Below, one piece after another: positions 31,766 to 43,006 of a DNA stretch of 45,189 bases. The DNA is from Actinomortierella ambigua. Taxonomy: Eukaryota > Mortierellomycota > Mortierellomycetes > Mortierellales > Mortierellaceae. The notes under the pieces are model-generated. The model ran no database searches. It saw only the letters and a program-made list of their open reading frames with translations, and had not been told where the DNA came from. A program made the translations under genes and the position numbers. Within the stretch, counting starts at the first letter, position 1. Every line of letters begins with the position of its first letter. The stretch covers positions 1 to 45,189 of the forward strand of contig JAAAJB010000274.1 in NCBI GenBank assembly GCA_016098155.1. The letters run 5' to 3'.

Positions 31766-32134
31766 CTCCCGCCCGATTTGTTTTTGTTACTGTGGCAACA
31801 AATGATGGGGGGGGGGGCAGATTATCGAGTTCATTTCCGTTAGGAAAGCAAAGATGGATGGTGACAGGGGGGATGAAAGAGGGGGAAAGGAGAGGAGAGG
31901 AGACACTCTCCATCCCCTCCCCTCATGGAACAGCGACAAATTCCATATCGACGACTGCCCCTCCGTCCCCCTTCGTTCTCATCAGGGCCCCAATAATGCC
32001 CACCCTTCCTAGAATGCGGATATTGTGGGCCAAAAAAAAAAACGCTGAGGGCTGAAACCTACTCTGTTGGCAAGGTCCGTCTTCATGGCGGCCAACTCGC
32101 CAAGCATCTGGTCGAAATCGAGGTCGTCGTTCAT
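24735..32134 (-). CDS. RA-PH adaptor protein, MRL (RIAM/lamellipodin)-like, six exons
   Basis: Exons in transcript order: 32134-32063, 30661-28982, 28862-27744, 27645-27430, 27326-27225 and 26117-24735. All five introns are GT-AG and phase 0; the product is 1523 residues. Seen: exon 1 encodes 24 residues with an amphipathic DFDQMLGELAAMKTDL; exon 2 is Gln/Ser/Pro-rich; exon 3 holds a Ras-association domain (about 800-895; VATRIYIQTETDFKSVNL, DRWTIFEYSKEFLIERPLRD). A PH domain begins in exon 3 (GWVHIEVKKGKWSKRYLHV) and ends in exons 4-5 (CFLRNFDVYTVQV, KAPTKFGFALRSSD, LRDWMTGLRAAK). The RA-PH tandem is typical of MIG-10/RIAM/lamellipodin and Grb7-type adaptors, which couple Ras/Rap GTPases and phosphoinositides to actin or adhesion. 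No SH2 domain is seen, so MRL is the better comparison. The tail (exon 6) is Gln-rich with a short coiled coil (QVEAERQHVEMMKQQLRLRE). Introns 1 (1398 nt) and 5 (1107 nt) are very long, so extra exons may be missing. Confidence 0.8.
25267..25304 (-). repeat. CAG/CAA tract encoding poly-Gln
   Basis: About twelve consecutive Gln codons in the last exon of the RA-PH gene. Confidence 0.88.
26118..27224 (-). other. Long intron 5 of the RA-PH gene (1107 nt)
   Basis: Donor CAG/GTGAGC at 27224 and acceptor TTCTAG at 26118. It is about ten times longer than the neighbouring introns. It contains purine-rich sequence on the plus strand (26880-27080), and no exon with both splice sites was found inside. 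Confidence 0.6.
30662..32062 (-). other. Long intron 1 of the RA-PH gene (about 1.4 kb)
   Basis: Donor AGA/GTAGGT at 32062 and acceptor CACAATAG at 30662. It holds a 55-nt (CT)n microsatellite at 31708-31762, homopolymer A runs and a G tract at about 31806-31819. It could also hide an alternative promoter or first exon. Confidence 0.55.
31708..31762. repeat. (CT)27 microsatellite
   Basis: Uninterrupted dinucleotide tract inside the first intron of the RA-PH gene. Confidence 0.92.
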
Positions 32135-32701
32135 TGCGCTCTGTCAGTAGTTGAAGATGAGGTTGCCTGAAGTGTCGGGTCACAAAAATTCTTGAGAGGG
32201 AAAAAAAAACGCCACGATGAACACAGCGACAGTGAGGGAATTGTGTTGCGAATGAGAGGCACACCAAAAACCACAGCTGAATAAGTGGCAGATGTATGGA
32301 GGGGGAGAGAGAAAGAGAAAGAGAAAGAGAGAGAGAGAGGGAGTGAGAGAGAAAGAGAGGGTGAAGAAAGAGAAAGAGGACGAGACGGGACTGGTGGCGA
32401 TATTCGTGATGGTGATGGATTGAATGAGGACGGTGATCCCCAGTACAGAGATGAGCTGTCGCTGGCAAATGAGTTGGCTGAAAAAAAGTGAAAAGGATGC
32501 ACAAGGCGGCGCGCCAGCCTAAAAGTCGAGTACAGTGCTTTACAATTTGTTTTTGAGTACAATCGTTGTTCGGGACTTTGTCAATTGCTCTCAACAGCAG
32601 CAACCTTTGGTTGGCTCTGTTGGCTGTGCGCCAGACTCTCTTAACCAACATGAATATACACCACACTTTGAGGCTAGTTATCAGCACTGATACGATCTGT
32701 T
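32135..32701. other. Promoter/leader of the RA-PH gene and 3' flank of the arrestin gene
   Basis: 567 bases between two head-to-tail minus-strand genes. A pyrimidine-rich minus-strand stretch (about 32295-32390, read as GA on the plus strand) is compatible with a fungal leader. No gene is seen. Confidence 0.5.
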
Positions 32702-32870
32702 TTAATTGCCTATGTGCTGTGGCACATACTTGACATAGGTCGTCCCACTGATCGTTTGATAAAAGGGCACCCACACCTGTTGACGCTTGGCTGTTGCGGA
32801 TTGTGCCTGACCATGGATGACATGCTGTTGCTGCTGGTGTGGCTGTTGTTGTTGATGATGGTGATGTTGT

Positions 32871-32902
<32 letters not shown>

Positions 32903-35586
32903 TTGTTGTTGTTGCGGTTGTAGTGGTGGCGGATGCTGTTGTTGGCCTGTAGCTTGTGTAGCCGCAACTACGGCCCCCGTTGCTGCTGCTGTCATCGGAG
33001 ACATTACCTGCGAAGTGACAGGCGAGAGCGGAGGTGCTGTATACCCGCCTGGTGAGGCTGTATTGTTGGGTGGTGACGACGACGACGACGACGACGACGT
33101 AAGAGCTAGTGAGGCTGAAGTAGCCGAGGGAGGAGGAGGAGGAACAAAGTGATCACCACTAGAAATACCCATCTGGCCCAATTGGTTGGTGAGGGCATCA
33201 GTTGGTGAGCTTGATGAAGTAGGCGTCGCGCCACCAGGGAGTGGTGCAGCGTTGACATTCGACGACGCGGGCGGCGGTTGCGGCTGCGGGTACTGAGACA
33301 TTTGGGGCGTGACGGCCGTGTATAACAAGGCGCCACCACCCGCCGCAGTTGGCAATTCTGACTGCGAAAATCCTTGTTGCGGGTTGCGCGGTGGATCGGG
33401 AATTGATGCCACAATGGTTTGAGGGTTTTGGGAGTGAGTGACAGTGGGTGCCTGATGCTTCCAATCGTCAACCAAGACCTTGATGTCTGCTGAACGAGGT
33501 GGTAGAGGAGGCGCTAACGATTGCTGCGCCCTCATTGCATCCGACCCCGGCGGAAGAGTCGTCAGCGGCGAAAACGACGTCAGCGGAGGAGGGCTCATAG
33601 TTGGCTTGGGTGGCGGTACTGGTGCTGTCGATGTATGTGGCAATTGGGTCAGCGTGCCCGAGGATGGTTGCGATGTCGGAGTAAGAGGCGGGACCGCTTG
33701 GTGGTTGCCGCCGGTAAATGGCAGTGCAGATGATGTTTTTGGTGTCAAGGAGGATGGAGGCACACCAGCAGCCATGAAAGGACTTGATGAAGCAGATGGC
33801 GGAGGGGGAGGCTGCGGCTGCTGGTGAGGCGTCGGTGGCTTCGGATAACTTACTGATGACGCTAACGATGATTGGTATGGGTGCTGCTGATCCGTAGTTA
33901 TGGTAGGGTAGTTGTTTACCCATGTGTAAGACGGCAGCGAGGGTGTGGGTGGTGACGTTAATGTCGTACCTGGGGTTGGTGGAGTTGGTGTAGACACTGG
34001 CGGAGCAGCTGCATGTTGGGGTAGCGTGTTAAAGTTCGAGGCTGGTGTCATGGGGGGGTACACATGTGGTGGGCACCCAGGAGATGGAAAAGCAGGCGAG
34101 CTGGCGCCAGATGGCGTAAGTGGAGTGACCAAGGCTTGATACGGCTGCTGCTGTTGAAATTGGTATGCCTGCTGTCCATACGCAACCACCGCTGGCTGCC
34201 CAGCAAGGGGAATTGCTTGAGAACAGGTGGACGGTTGGGTCAGCGTGGGAATTAGAGTGTGATGGACTGTGGGCTGATGAATGCCTGGCTGGATTGCAAG
34301 CTGGTGTCCAACGGGTGCGTATCCTGCTGGCATTTGGCCTGGTGGGAATGGTCCAGGGATGTAGAGGTCAACTATTAAGAGAGAGAGAGAGAAAGAGAGA
34401 GAGAAAAGTGAAAAGGCTGTGTAAGGGCACGATGGGAGCAAGAATCCACAACATTGGTGAGAAACAACAGCAGCCGTATCACAAAGCCACTCACAATCGA
34501 TACTCAGCTTCTTGGTCTTTCCATCGACATCAACTGAAAACTTGAACTTCAATTTGTGGGAACACTTGATGAGCTCGGTATCGGTCGTCGACATGATATT
34601 GAACGACGGTATGTTGATGTTGAGCATGCGGTCAACTGTTCCTGTTTCCTTTGGCCACTGGTCCTGCTTGCTCGAGACGAGCGTCCTCTTTTCAGGTCGG
34701 ATTCCTTTCTCAGGAACGATGAACCAAAAGTATTCCTTGAGCTTCACCTCGACATGCTTGATGTGCCATCTAGCTGCGGTGCCTGCTAGTGGTGCCAGGT
34801 AAACTCGCGCTGGGATAGTCGAGCCATGTTGGAATGCCTTATGAGGGATTTGAACATGATACTGCAGAGCGTTCTCAAAGGTGGCGGCAGACTGAATGGG
34901 GTGGAGGCAATGTGGATGGTTGGGTGGGAGAGACTGGTAGATATCGACAGTGCGGATGGTATCCATATCAAGCTGGAATGTCTGGCGCTTGCCATTGGCG
35001 GTGAACTTGTACTCGATCTTACCCGTTTCCATATGTAATGAATTGGGCAGATTCACCGGAAGGGCTACATCAAAGTCATATGTGTATGTTTGATTGCCCT
35101 TGAGTAAATGCAGCCTGTCTCCCTTAGCCAAGAAGGTCCATTCCTTCTCCAGAAGGGTTTTCTTGGCCTGAAAATAGTGTGTTTTGCTTCCACGCTCTAT
35201 ATGACAAAAGAGAGAGAGAGCAAGTCAGAACAAGCACCAAGACAAGAGCGAAACATCAAAGCATGAACATTGGTGCGTAAACATACTTTCTGACCAACTA
35301 CACGATATCTTCGCCTTGAAATGTAACGTCAGAGCCTTGAGCGTAATATCCTCATGATGGCGAAAGACGAGCTGTCCTTTGACGCGCGGCCCATAGACTC
35401 CTGTCCAAGGAAACATGAGTTTCTGGACCTTGGGGTCGGCCGTACGCCCTAAAGTTTTGAAACAAACGGAAGCTGTAAGAAATCCCCGTTCCTGAATGTC
35501 TTGTCCGCTCTATCATCCAACGGCATTTGGTATAGGTACATACCAAAGGATGCCCCTTCGAAACGGAGCTCAATCGACTTTGTCAT
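32702..35586 (-). CDS. Arrestin-domain protein with long Pro/Gln-rich tail, four exons
   Basis: Exons in transcript order: 35586-35544, 35448-35287, 35196-34495 and 34371-32702 (858 residues). All three introns are phase 1 with GTATGT or GTGAGT donors. Seen: an arrestin N-like half (MTKSIELRFEGASF; GVYGPRVKGQLVF; ALTLHFKAKISCSW; YTYDFDVALPVNLPNS) and a C-like half (FENALQYHVQIPHKAF; ARVYLAPLAG; KHVEVKLKEYFWF; HKLKFKFSVDVDGK). The fold ends near residue 305 with DFDLYIPG. The remaining ~550 residues are Pro, Gln, Ser and Thr-rich, with PPLPPR (SH3-type), LPSY (LPxY, possible WW ligand) and a Gln/His run near the end; I find no PPxY. Fungal alpha-arrestins link Rsp5-type ubiquitin ligases to membrane cargo, so a trafficking adaptor role is inferred. 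The last ~20 residues (VWVPFYQTI...YVKYVPQHIGN) are not low-complexity and may be functional. Confidence 0.85.
32821..32920 (-). repeat. CAG/CAA/CAC tract encoding poly-Gln/His
   Basis: About 100 bases of glutamine and histidine codons near the C-terminus of the arrestin-domain protein. Confidence 0.88.
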
Positions 35587-37191
35587 CAAAGGAGGATGAG
35601 ATGAATGGTACCGTCAGGCGAATGCGAGTTGGTGGTCAAGATGAGGGTGGCAATTGCACGTCACAACCCACACAGCGACAGGTAAGGTACTCTCAAGCCG
35701 AGCCTCTGCTCTCCTGTGAATGAATGCTGAAAGGGCAATAATAATGGTTGTGCAACTTGCGTGACCAAGTCTCGAGATGGCTGCGCAGCCTAAACATGAG
35801 GCCACTGAAAACGCGGCGTCTGTCTCCCCCCGTCTAGTAGACCATGGTATTACCGTACATTCTCAATTGACGGTCGAGGGCTATCTCTCCTATTATATTT
35901 TTACCCCTTTTCTAATGTTGTCTCTTCATTGCTAAAAGACGAGTGGATACCCTGGAGCGAGTTGGAGGTGGTTCGAGCTTGGGACATGGAGGCCGGTGTA
36001 GAACTATAGCAAGGAATCGATTTCCGAGATCGGAGTTATCTTATGTAGAACAAAGTACACGTGTGGGGCGCACTGTCAGCACCATGTGTCACACCATGGT
36101 TCGTCCGAATGGTGGGCACGGTCCTCGCCCTCGTGTTTAACTATTTTTTTGTCGCGGTAGCCTTGCGGGTGTCCCATTCCAACTGACGTATTTGTTTTTA
36201 TGGTGACAAGGTCGCGACAGCAAATTGATTGTACAGTCAAGTGCAAAGTTTCCCACCACCATGAGAGGTGGATGGGCTGCAACCATTAGGTTCGGGACCT
36301 AAACGTTTTGCTTGGATGCTAAAACAACAAGCTAGTCCTGCACGTAAAGACATGTGTAAAGCGAGAGGCTGCATGATGAAGTGGCAAAAGAAGTCCAATC
36401 TTGCTGCTACTACAACTTCAACCCCAGCACCAAGTGTGGTAAACAATCCAACCTAAACGCTTGCGCAAGGAAGAAAGGGGCAGAGGAAGAGGAACGGAGT
36501 CAAAAAAAATTCGCACAAGAGCGTGTCTCTCAAACGCCTATTGGCTGGATCGGAGCGGGATACGTTAGGCGAGTGGTCATTGTCCTCCACACCCAAATAG
36601 CATAACAGTAACAGCAGCACGAACAGGAACAGTGCTTGCGCGGCTCTCAACAGAGGGAAAAAAAAAGGGACTTCGCATTCAGTTTGTGCATCGGGCCAGC
36701 AGGGAACGCTGGGGCGCATAAGTGTCGTCCACTGCAAATAGCAGCGAGCCATTCCGCAATACTGAAGTAGCAAGGGGAGGGAGGGAGGAGCGGAGGAGGA
36801 AGAAGAGGAGGAGGAAGAAGAAGACCGCTTCATCCTCTCTCTCTCTTTCCCCTCCACTAGCTCGCAAACTCTGTCGACTGCTGATGTGAAGGTGCCTTCC
36901 TTTCTTGGAGAACATTACCTCTCGCTACATCTTCAAACAAAACACCGCACTGTACTACAACACTACCCAAATAAAAGTCTGCGAGAAGCGGGCCTTTTTC
37001 TTCTCTCTCGTCCTCTCTCGTCCTCTCGCTTGCTCGCTCGCTCTCTCTTTTGCTTTTACTCCCTCAGATCTCTCTACATCTCATCCCCCCCCTCCTTGCA
37101 TCGAGTGCGCGTACTCCATTCGACCCTCCCCACCCTGTTGAATCGTAGCAAGTGAGACAACAACAAACAACTGAGAGACAGAGTGCACAAT
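35587..37191. promoter_or_regulatory. Divergent promoter region between the arrestin and ABC transporter genes
   Basis: 1.6 kb between two genes transcribed away from each other. An inverted CCAAT (ATTGG) lies at about 36540. The last 200 bases before 37192 are pyrimidine-rich on the plus strand, as in other leaders of this window. Open frames of 60-130 codons exist here but show no family motif, so I leave them out. Confidence 0.45.
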
Positions 37192-40100
37192 ATGGCTGAA
37201 TACATCAGGTATGGCCTACCACCCGCCCCCTCATCACAATGGCGAATCCATCCCTCTAGTAAATGAGAGCTGAGAAAGAAAGAAGGAATGAGAGGGAAAA
37301 AGGAATGAAACACACTCACTTATTCACACAGAGACAGAAAGGTCGAGACTCATAAACCAGTGTATTGACTTGACTCTGTTCCACGCTCCTGGTGACAAAT
37401 AGCGTCCTCCAAACAGCAGTGCCTGTGGTCGCAGTCGTAATCTCGGCACTCACAACATTGCACCTTGTTGGAAAGCCTGTTCATTTGGACCAATATGATG
37501 CTATCAAAGTCGTCGAAGAGGCTGCCACGGCGGAGGAAGAGGCCCGTCTGGCTGCAGGACAACAACCTCACCAGGACGCAGAGACTACAGTCAATCAGAC
37601 CCAGACGCAGTTCCAGCATCAGCGCTCTACGGGCCTGGGCAAAGGGCTCTCACGCCTCGGTCTGGTCGGCCTGCAAGCAGCCATCGCCTTGCTGGGTATT
37701 TTCATTGTCCTGCTCGACCTCGACTCGGCCATTGACCTTCCAACCTACGTTGTCCGTTTTTTCGCCCTGTCGTTTGGGTTGACCCTTGCCCTCTTTTACA
37801 CCATGCGACCTGAGAAAGCATTGGCCCTCTGGATCCGTCCTCAGCTCGACCTGCTCAACCTGGTTCAAGTCCTGCTTGTCGGCTTGGAGCTGTATCTGAT
37901 CCCCTGGATGCAGATCTCACAGTGGCCTCTGTGGTACAGTTTGGAGGTGACCTCATTTGTGGCCAGCATTGGCCTGATGTGGGTCACAATCATGACCCGC
38001 CCCTTTCAGCCTGTGGAGGCCATCAAGAAGCCCAGGGAAAACTCTGCACGCGCTCCTTCCAAGGAGTTTGCTTCGTCACTGTATTCGCAGCTCACATTCT
38101 CGTGGGTCAATTCCCTCATCTACCTCGGGTACAAGCGTCCTGTACAAGACGAGGACCTCCCTGACATTGAGATTCTTGACTACTCGGTGTACTCGCTGTA
38201 TAGATATCAGGAGGTCAAAGGGTAAGTTCTACCAGCCTTGGCTGGGAATGGAGCAACAAGGGGCACTTTGGGGGGTCGTGGCGATGATGGCAGTGGTGTG
38301 ATCAAGGGTATGACTGTTGTACCTGTACCCAACACAAGTTTGCATTCGAACCCAAAAAGGGCAAACACCAACTTCGGAGCTCTTATATTTGCAGGCATCA
38401 ATAATGTTGTGGATGGAACTGTTCGCAAATTCACGCGCCCATCCAGATAAACTCCGACCAATGGCATTCTGCGTCACACGTTTTTGTTTTTCCCAGGCAC
38501 AATGGCGCTTTTGATCTGTTTGCTAACCTTTTTTATCTGTCGGTGCTTGTTGCTGTGTCCTGCCTTATCTCTCTCTCTCTCTCTGTCTCCCCTCTGTCTT
38601 GCTTCTCTTCTATCATCCACCTTCTAGCGAGTCAAAAACTCTCTTCCGCGCCTTGGTCAAAGTCCTTCGTGGCGAGTTCCTGGCTCAGTTGGCCTGGTCT
38701 CTGCCATGGTGTGCCTTTGTCAACAGCTCGCCCTACTGTCTAAACAAGATCATCCGCTATCTCGAGGAACCCAATGGCGCGGTAGAAAACGCCTACTTCT
38801 ACGTTTTTGCTCTCCTGTTCGCTTCTTTTGCTGAATCGCTGTGTATGCAGGCAGCCCTTCACATTGGTCGCCGCATCTATGTCCACGTCGCGTCAATTGT
38901 CAATAACGAGGTCTTTGCCAAGACCCTGCGTCGCAAGGACATGTCTTCAGCCCCCTCAGAGGAATCAGGCGAGAAGGACAAGAAGAAGAAGGACAAGGAG
39001 GGCTCATCCAACGTTTCCAACTTGGTGGCTGTCGATGTCCGCAAGCTTGAGGTCCCCTTCAGCTACATCTTCTATCTGTACGGTTATCCCATCCAGTTTG
39101 TCATTGCAAGTTTTCAGCTCTACTGGCTGCTCGACAAAGCTGCATTGGTCGGCATCGCCTTCATGATCATCACCTACCCTATCCCCGCCAAGCTGTACTC
39201 GCTCGTCATCAGCCTCTTCAAGGACATTATGAGCACCAAGGACGAGCGTATGGATGCTCTCAACGAAATGCTGTCGGCTATCCGCATCGTCAAGTTCTTC
39301 GGCTGGGAATCAAAGTTCGAGAAGAAGGTCATTGAGGCTCGCAACAAGGAGCTGAAGCAGATCAAGGAAACCTATATCCGCTTCGTCGTCACCGATGTTA
39401 TTTGGATGATTGTCCCACTGGCCAACATTGTCGTTCTCCTCTTTACCTACACAAAGCTGTTTGGTAATGAGATTACTGCCGCCAAGATTTTCACCACGCT
39501 GTCGCTCTTCAACCTTATGCGTCAGGCCCTCAACATGCTGCCTTGGCAGATCAAAAACACCATGGCTGCATCGGTCTCGTTGAAGCGTCTAGACGACTAC
39601 CTGAAGGGCGAGGACCTTGTTCGTGACGCGACCATTACCAAGGTTGATGGCAAGGCACGTGTTGGTGCCAAGGAGCCTACAATTGGCTTCGTCAACGCCT
39701 CGTTCAAGTGGCCTAACAAGGAAGTCGAACAAGCCAAAGGCCCCACTGCTCCGACTAAGAAACCTTTCCTCCAGAGGCTCAAGGCCAAGTTTGTCAAGTC
39801 ACCCGCTGCTGACACTATTCCTGAGACTTCCAGCAAACCAGAGTCTGTTCAGGAGCGTTTCAAGCTGCAGAACCTGAATGCCAGTTTCCCAGTCGGCAAG
39901 TTGTCTGTGATTGTCGGAGCCACTGGCTCCGGAAAGTCTGCCCTTCTCCTGGCCCTGCTTGGTGAGCTGGATCGCGTCCAGGGTAGTTTCTACATGCCTC
40001 GACTGGACTATGATCCTGCTAACAAGCACCGTGGTTCAGGCCTTGCCTATGTTGCGCAGACTGCTTGGCTTCAAAACAAGACCATCCGTGAGAACATTCT

Positions 40101-42771
40101 CTTTGGACGTCCTTACGACGAGGAGCTCTACAACGCCGTCGTGGAGGGATGCGCTCTGGCAACAGACTTTGAGATTCTCGAAAGCGGCGACATGACAGAA
40201 ATTGGTGAGCAGGGTATCACTCTGTCAGGTGGTCAAAAGCAGCGTGTGTCCCTTGCCCGTGCCATCTATTCCCATGCCAAGATTCTTCTGCTCGATGACT
40301 GTCTTTCTGCTGTGGATGCTCACACTGGCAAGCATCTCTTCCAGACCCTGACCGGCCCTCTTTTGGCTAACCGTACCGTCCTGTTGGTCACCCATCAAGT
40401 CCAGCTGACACTGAGCTCCGCCCACTTTGTGGTCGTCATGGACAAGGGCGAGATTGTTGGAAGTGGCACTCCTGCCGAGGCTGTTAACAAGGGCTGGATT
40501 GAGAATGCGATCCTCACCAAGGCAGGTGTTGACAGCGAAGTTTCGACTCTGAATGGCGAGAATGGGCAACCCGACAACAACGGCGCTAGCAGCAATGACA
40601 ACAACAAGAAGAAGGACAAGAAGGACAAGAAGGAAAAGACCGCAGGCAAGTTGACCGAGGACGAGAAGAAGGCCGAGGGTGCCGTCGAGTGGCGAGTCTA
40701 TATGACGTATATCAACGCATCTGGTGGCTGGCTCTTCTGGACTGGTCTCATCGTCATGTTTTTACTGCGCGAGGTCATCGAGATTGGACAGAACGGCTGG
40801 CTGGCGCACTGGTCTGATAAGACTGCATCCAACACTGGCTCGGTCGCCATCAAGACATTCAACTACCTCATGCCAGAGCCCGTGTCGGACGCGTTGTACA
40901 AGGCCTTTGTTCCCAAGAACGGGGGTGACTACTATTTGACTACCGCCTTCTTTGCCCGCGGTGATGGCTCCAAGGACATTGCCTACTACCTCGGTATCTA
41001 CATTCTGATTGCCGTTGTGTCACTCTTGTTTGGTGCTCTGACCAACTACTATACCATTTTTGGTGGCCTACGCGCTTCTCGTGTTCTGCACGAAAAACTG
41101 CTTCACAAGGTATCGCGTGCCAAGGTCCGCTTTTTTGACACGACCCCCATTGGTCGCATTATCAACCGCTTCAGTTCGGACATGTCGACGATTGACGACG
41201 AAGTGAGCAATGGCCTGCAGATGTTTTTCAACTCGTTTGTCATCATCGTCGGTATCATCGTTATTATCTCGTACAAGATGCCTCTGTTCTTGATCCCCGC
41301 TCTGATCATTGCCAGCGTTTATGGCGTCATTGGTGCACTCTATGTTCCCATCTCGCGTGATCTTAAGCGCCTCAACTCCAACTCGCGCTCACCGATCCTG
41401 ATCCACTTCAACGAATCGCTCAAGGGCCTGACGACAATCCGCGCCTTTGGCTTCCAAGAACGCTTCCTGAACAAGAGCTTGGTCAACCAGGATAACAACA
41501 ACCGCACCTTCTTCTTGCTGTGGTCGACTAACCGCTGGCTTCACTGGCGTGTCGACATTGCTGGCGCTATGGTTGCTTTTGCGACCGGCACGCTTTTGCT
41601 TCAAAGCGACATTGGCCCTGGCTGGGGCGGTATGGCACTGTCATATGCGCTCATGTTTAACGGCACGGTTGTCTGGCTGATTCGCAACTATGCCCAGAAC
41701 GAAATGAACCTCAACTCTGTGGAGCGCGTGGCCGAATACTTGGACTTGGAGGAGGAACCACCAGCAATCATTGAAGGTCACCGCCCTCCTGCTGCTTGGC
41801 CCCATGCTGGTGAGATTGTTGTCGATAACCTCAACATGAAGTATGCACCGGACACCCCCTCAGTGATCAAGAACATTTCGTTCCATGTAAAGGCTGGTGA
41901 GCGCGTTGGCATTGTTGGTCGCACTGGCTCTGGAAAGTCCACGCTGGCGATCAGTTTGTTCCGTTTCATGGACCCAGTCGAGGGCTCGATCACCATTGAT
42001 GGCATTGATATCACGACGATTGGACTATACGACCTGCGCTCGCGCCTCACGATTATTCCCCAAGACCCGGTCTTGTTCCGAGGCACCCTGCGTTCTAACC
42101 TCGATCCATTTGGGGAACACGAGGACTATGAGTTGTGGGAGGCCCTTCGTCGCAGCCACCTGGTCCCATCATCGGTTCCAGGGTCTTGCACTGCCAGCAG
42201 CCGCAACAGTATCGCCGACCTTGCGTTTACGCCTGCCAAGTCTCCCGCTGGTTCGGTCAAGGGTGGCAGCGAGGGCAACTCATCTTCCTCATCCGCCGAT
42301 GCTACCACTGCTGCTCCATCTGACGATGTTAGCGAGGTAGCCGAGACAGTCGACCCAAGCAAGATTACGCTGGACACACCTGTCAAGGAAAACGGCTCAA
42401 ACTTCTCACAGGGCCAGCGTCAGCTGATTGCTCTTGCCCGCGCACTTGTCCGTCGTTCCCATATCCTAGTGCTGGATGAGGCAACGTCAAGTATAGATGT
42501 GCAGACAGACAACAAAATCCAAACGACGATCCGGGAGGAGTTTAAGCAGTCGACGCTTCTCTGCATTGCCCACCGCTTGCGTACAATTGCCGATTACGAT
42601 AAGGTGTTGGTGATGGACGCCGGTGTCATAGCCGAGTACGACCGGCCGCTGAACCTGATGCGCAAAGAAGGCGGCGTCTTCCGGTCCATGTGCGAGCGGT
42701 CCTCCGAGATTGATGAACTGTTGGCAATTGCCGAGGCTGCCGAGCTCAAGCGATCGCGGGATTCGTTCTAA
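37192..42771 (+). CDS. ABC transporter, ABCC/MRP type (full transporter with extra N-terminal membrane domain), three exons
   Basis: Exons: 37192-37208, 37403-38221 and 38628-42771 (1659 residues). Exon 1 is only 17 nt (MAEYI plus two bases of Ser). Seen: about five N-terminal membrane spans (TMD0-like); a first core membrane domain; NBD1 with Walker A GATGSGKSALL (about 709), LSGGQKQRVSLARA (about 811) and Walker B ILLLDDCLSAVDAHTG; a Lys-rich linker; a second membrane domain with FFDTTPIGRIINRFSSDMS; and NBD2 with GRTGSGKSTLAISLFR (about 1376), FSQGQRQLIALARA and LVLDEATSSID. NBD1 has Asp where the catalytic Glu would be, as is usual in ABCC proteins, so ATP is mainly hydrolysed at the NBD2 Walker site. 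Known roles of the family are export of glutathione conjugates, metals or drugs to vacuole or outside; the substrate is not shown here. A Ser/Ala-rich insert of about 60 residues precedes the NBD2 signature. Codon use is much more biased (CTC, GTC, GCC, CGC) than in its neighbours. Confidence 0.92.
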
Positions 42772-42828
42772 CTCGACTTGTATTTTTTCTTTACCTTACC
42801 ACCCCTCTCCTACCATCTCGATAAATTA

Positions 42829-42834
42829 AATAAA
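42829..42834 (+). terminator. Putative poly(A) signal of the ABC transporter gene
   Basis: AATAAA in an AT-rich stretch 58 bases after the stop. Nothing else is seen in the 235-bp gap before the next gene. Confidence 0.45.
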
Positions 42835-43006
42835 TTTTGATAACCGCTTTTTGTGTGATATGCTTGGGTCGAAATTCTTGCATGGATTTCACACGCCCGA
42901 AAAAATGGACGCATTTCACCCAAGCGCGCATATATGACCGGGAGTCAAAAAAGGGGGTGAGAAGGATTTCGTCTCTCAATGCATCTGACCATCAAGCAAC
43001 AGCAGG

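Noticed and set aside
36074..36605. Short frames in the arrestin/ABC intergenic region
   Set aside because: Fewer than 80 codons, on both strands, with no recognisable domain. They may be chance.
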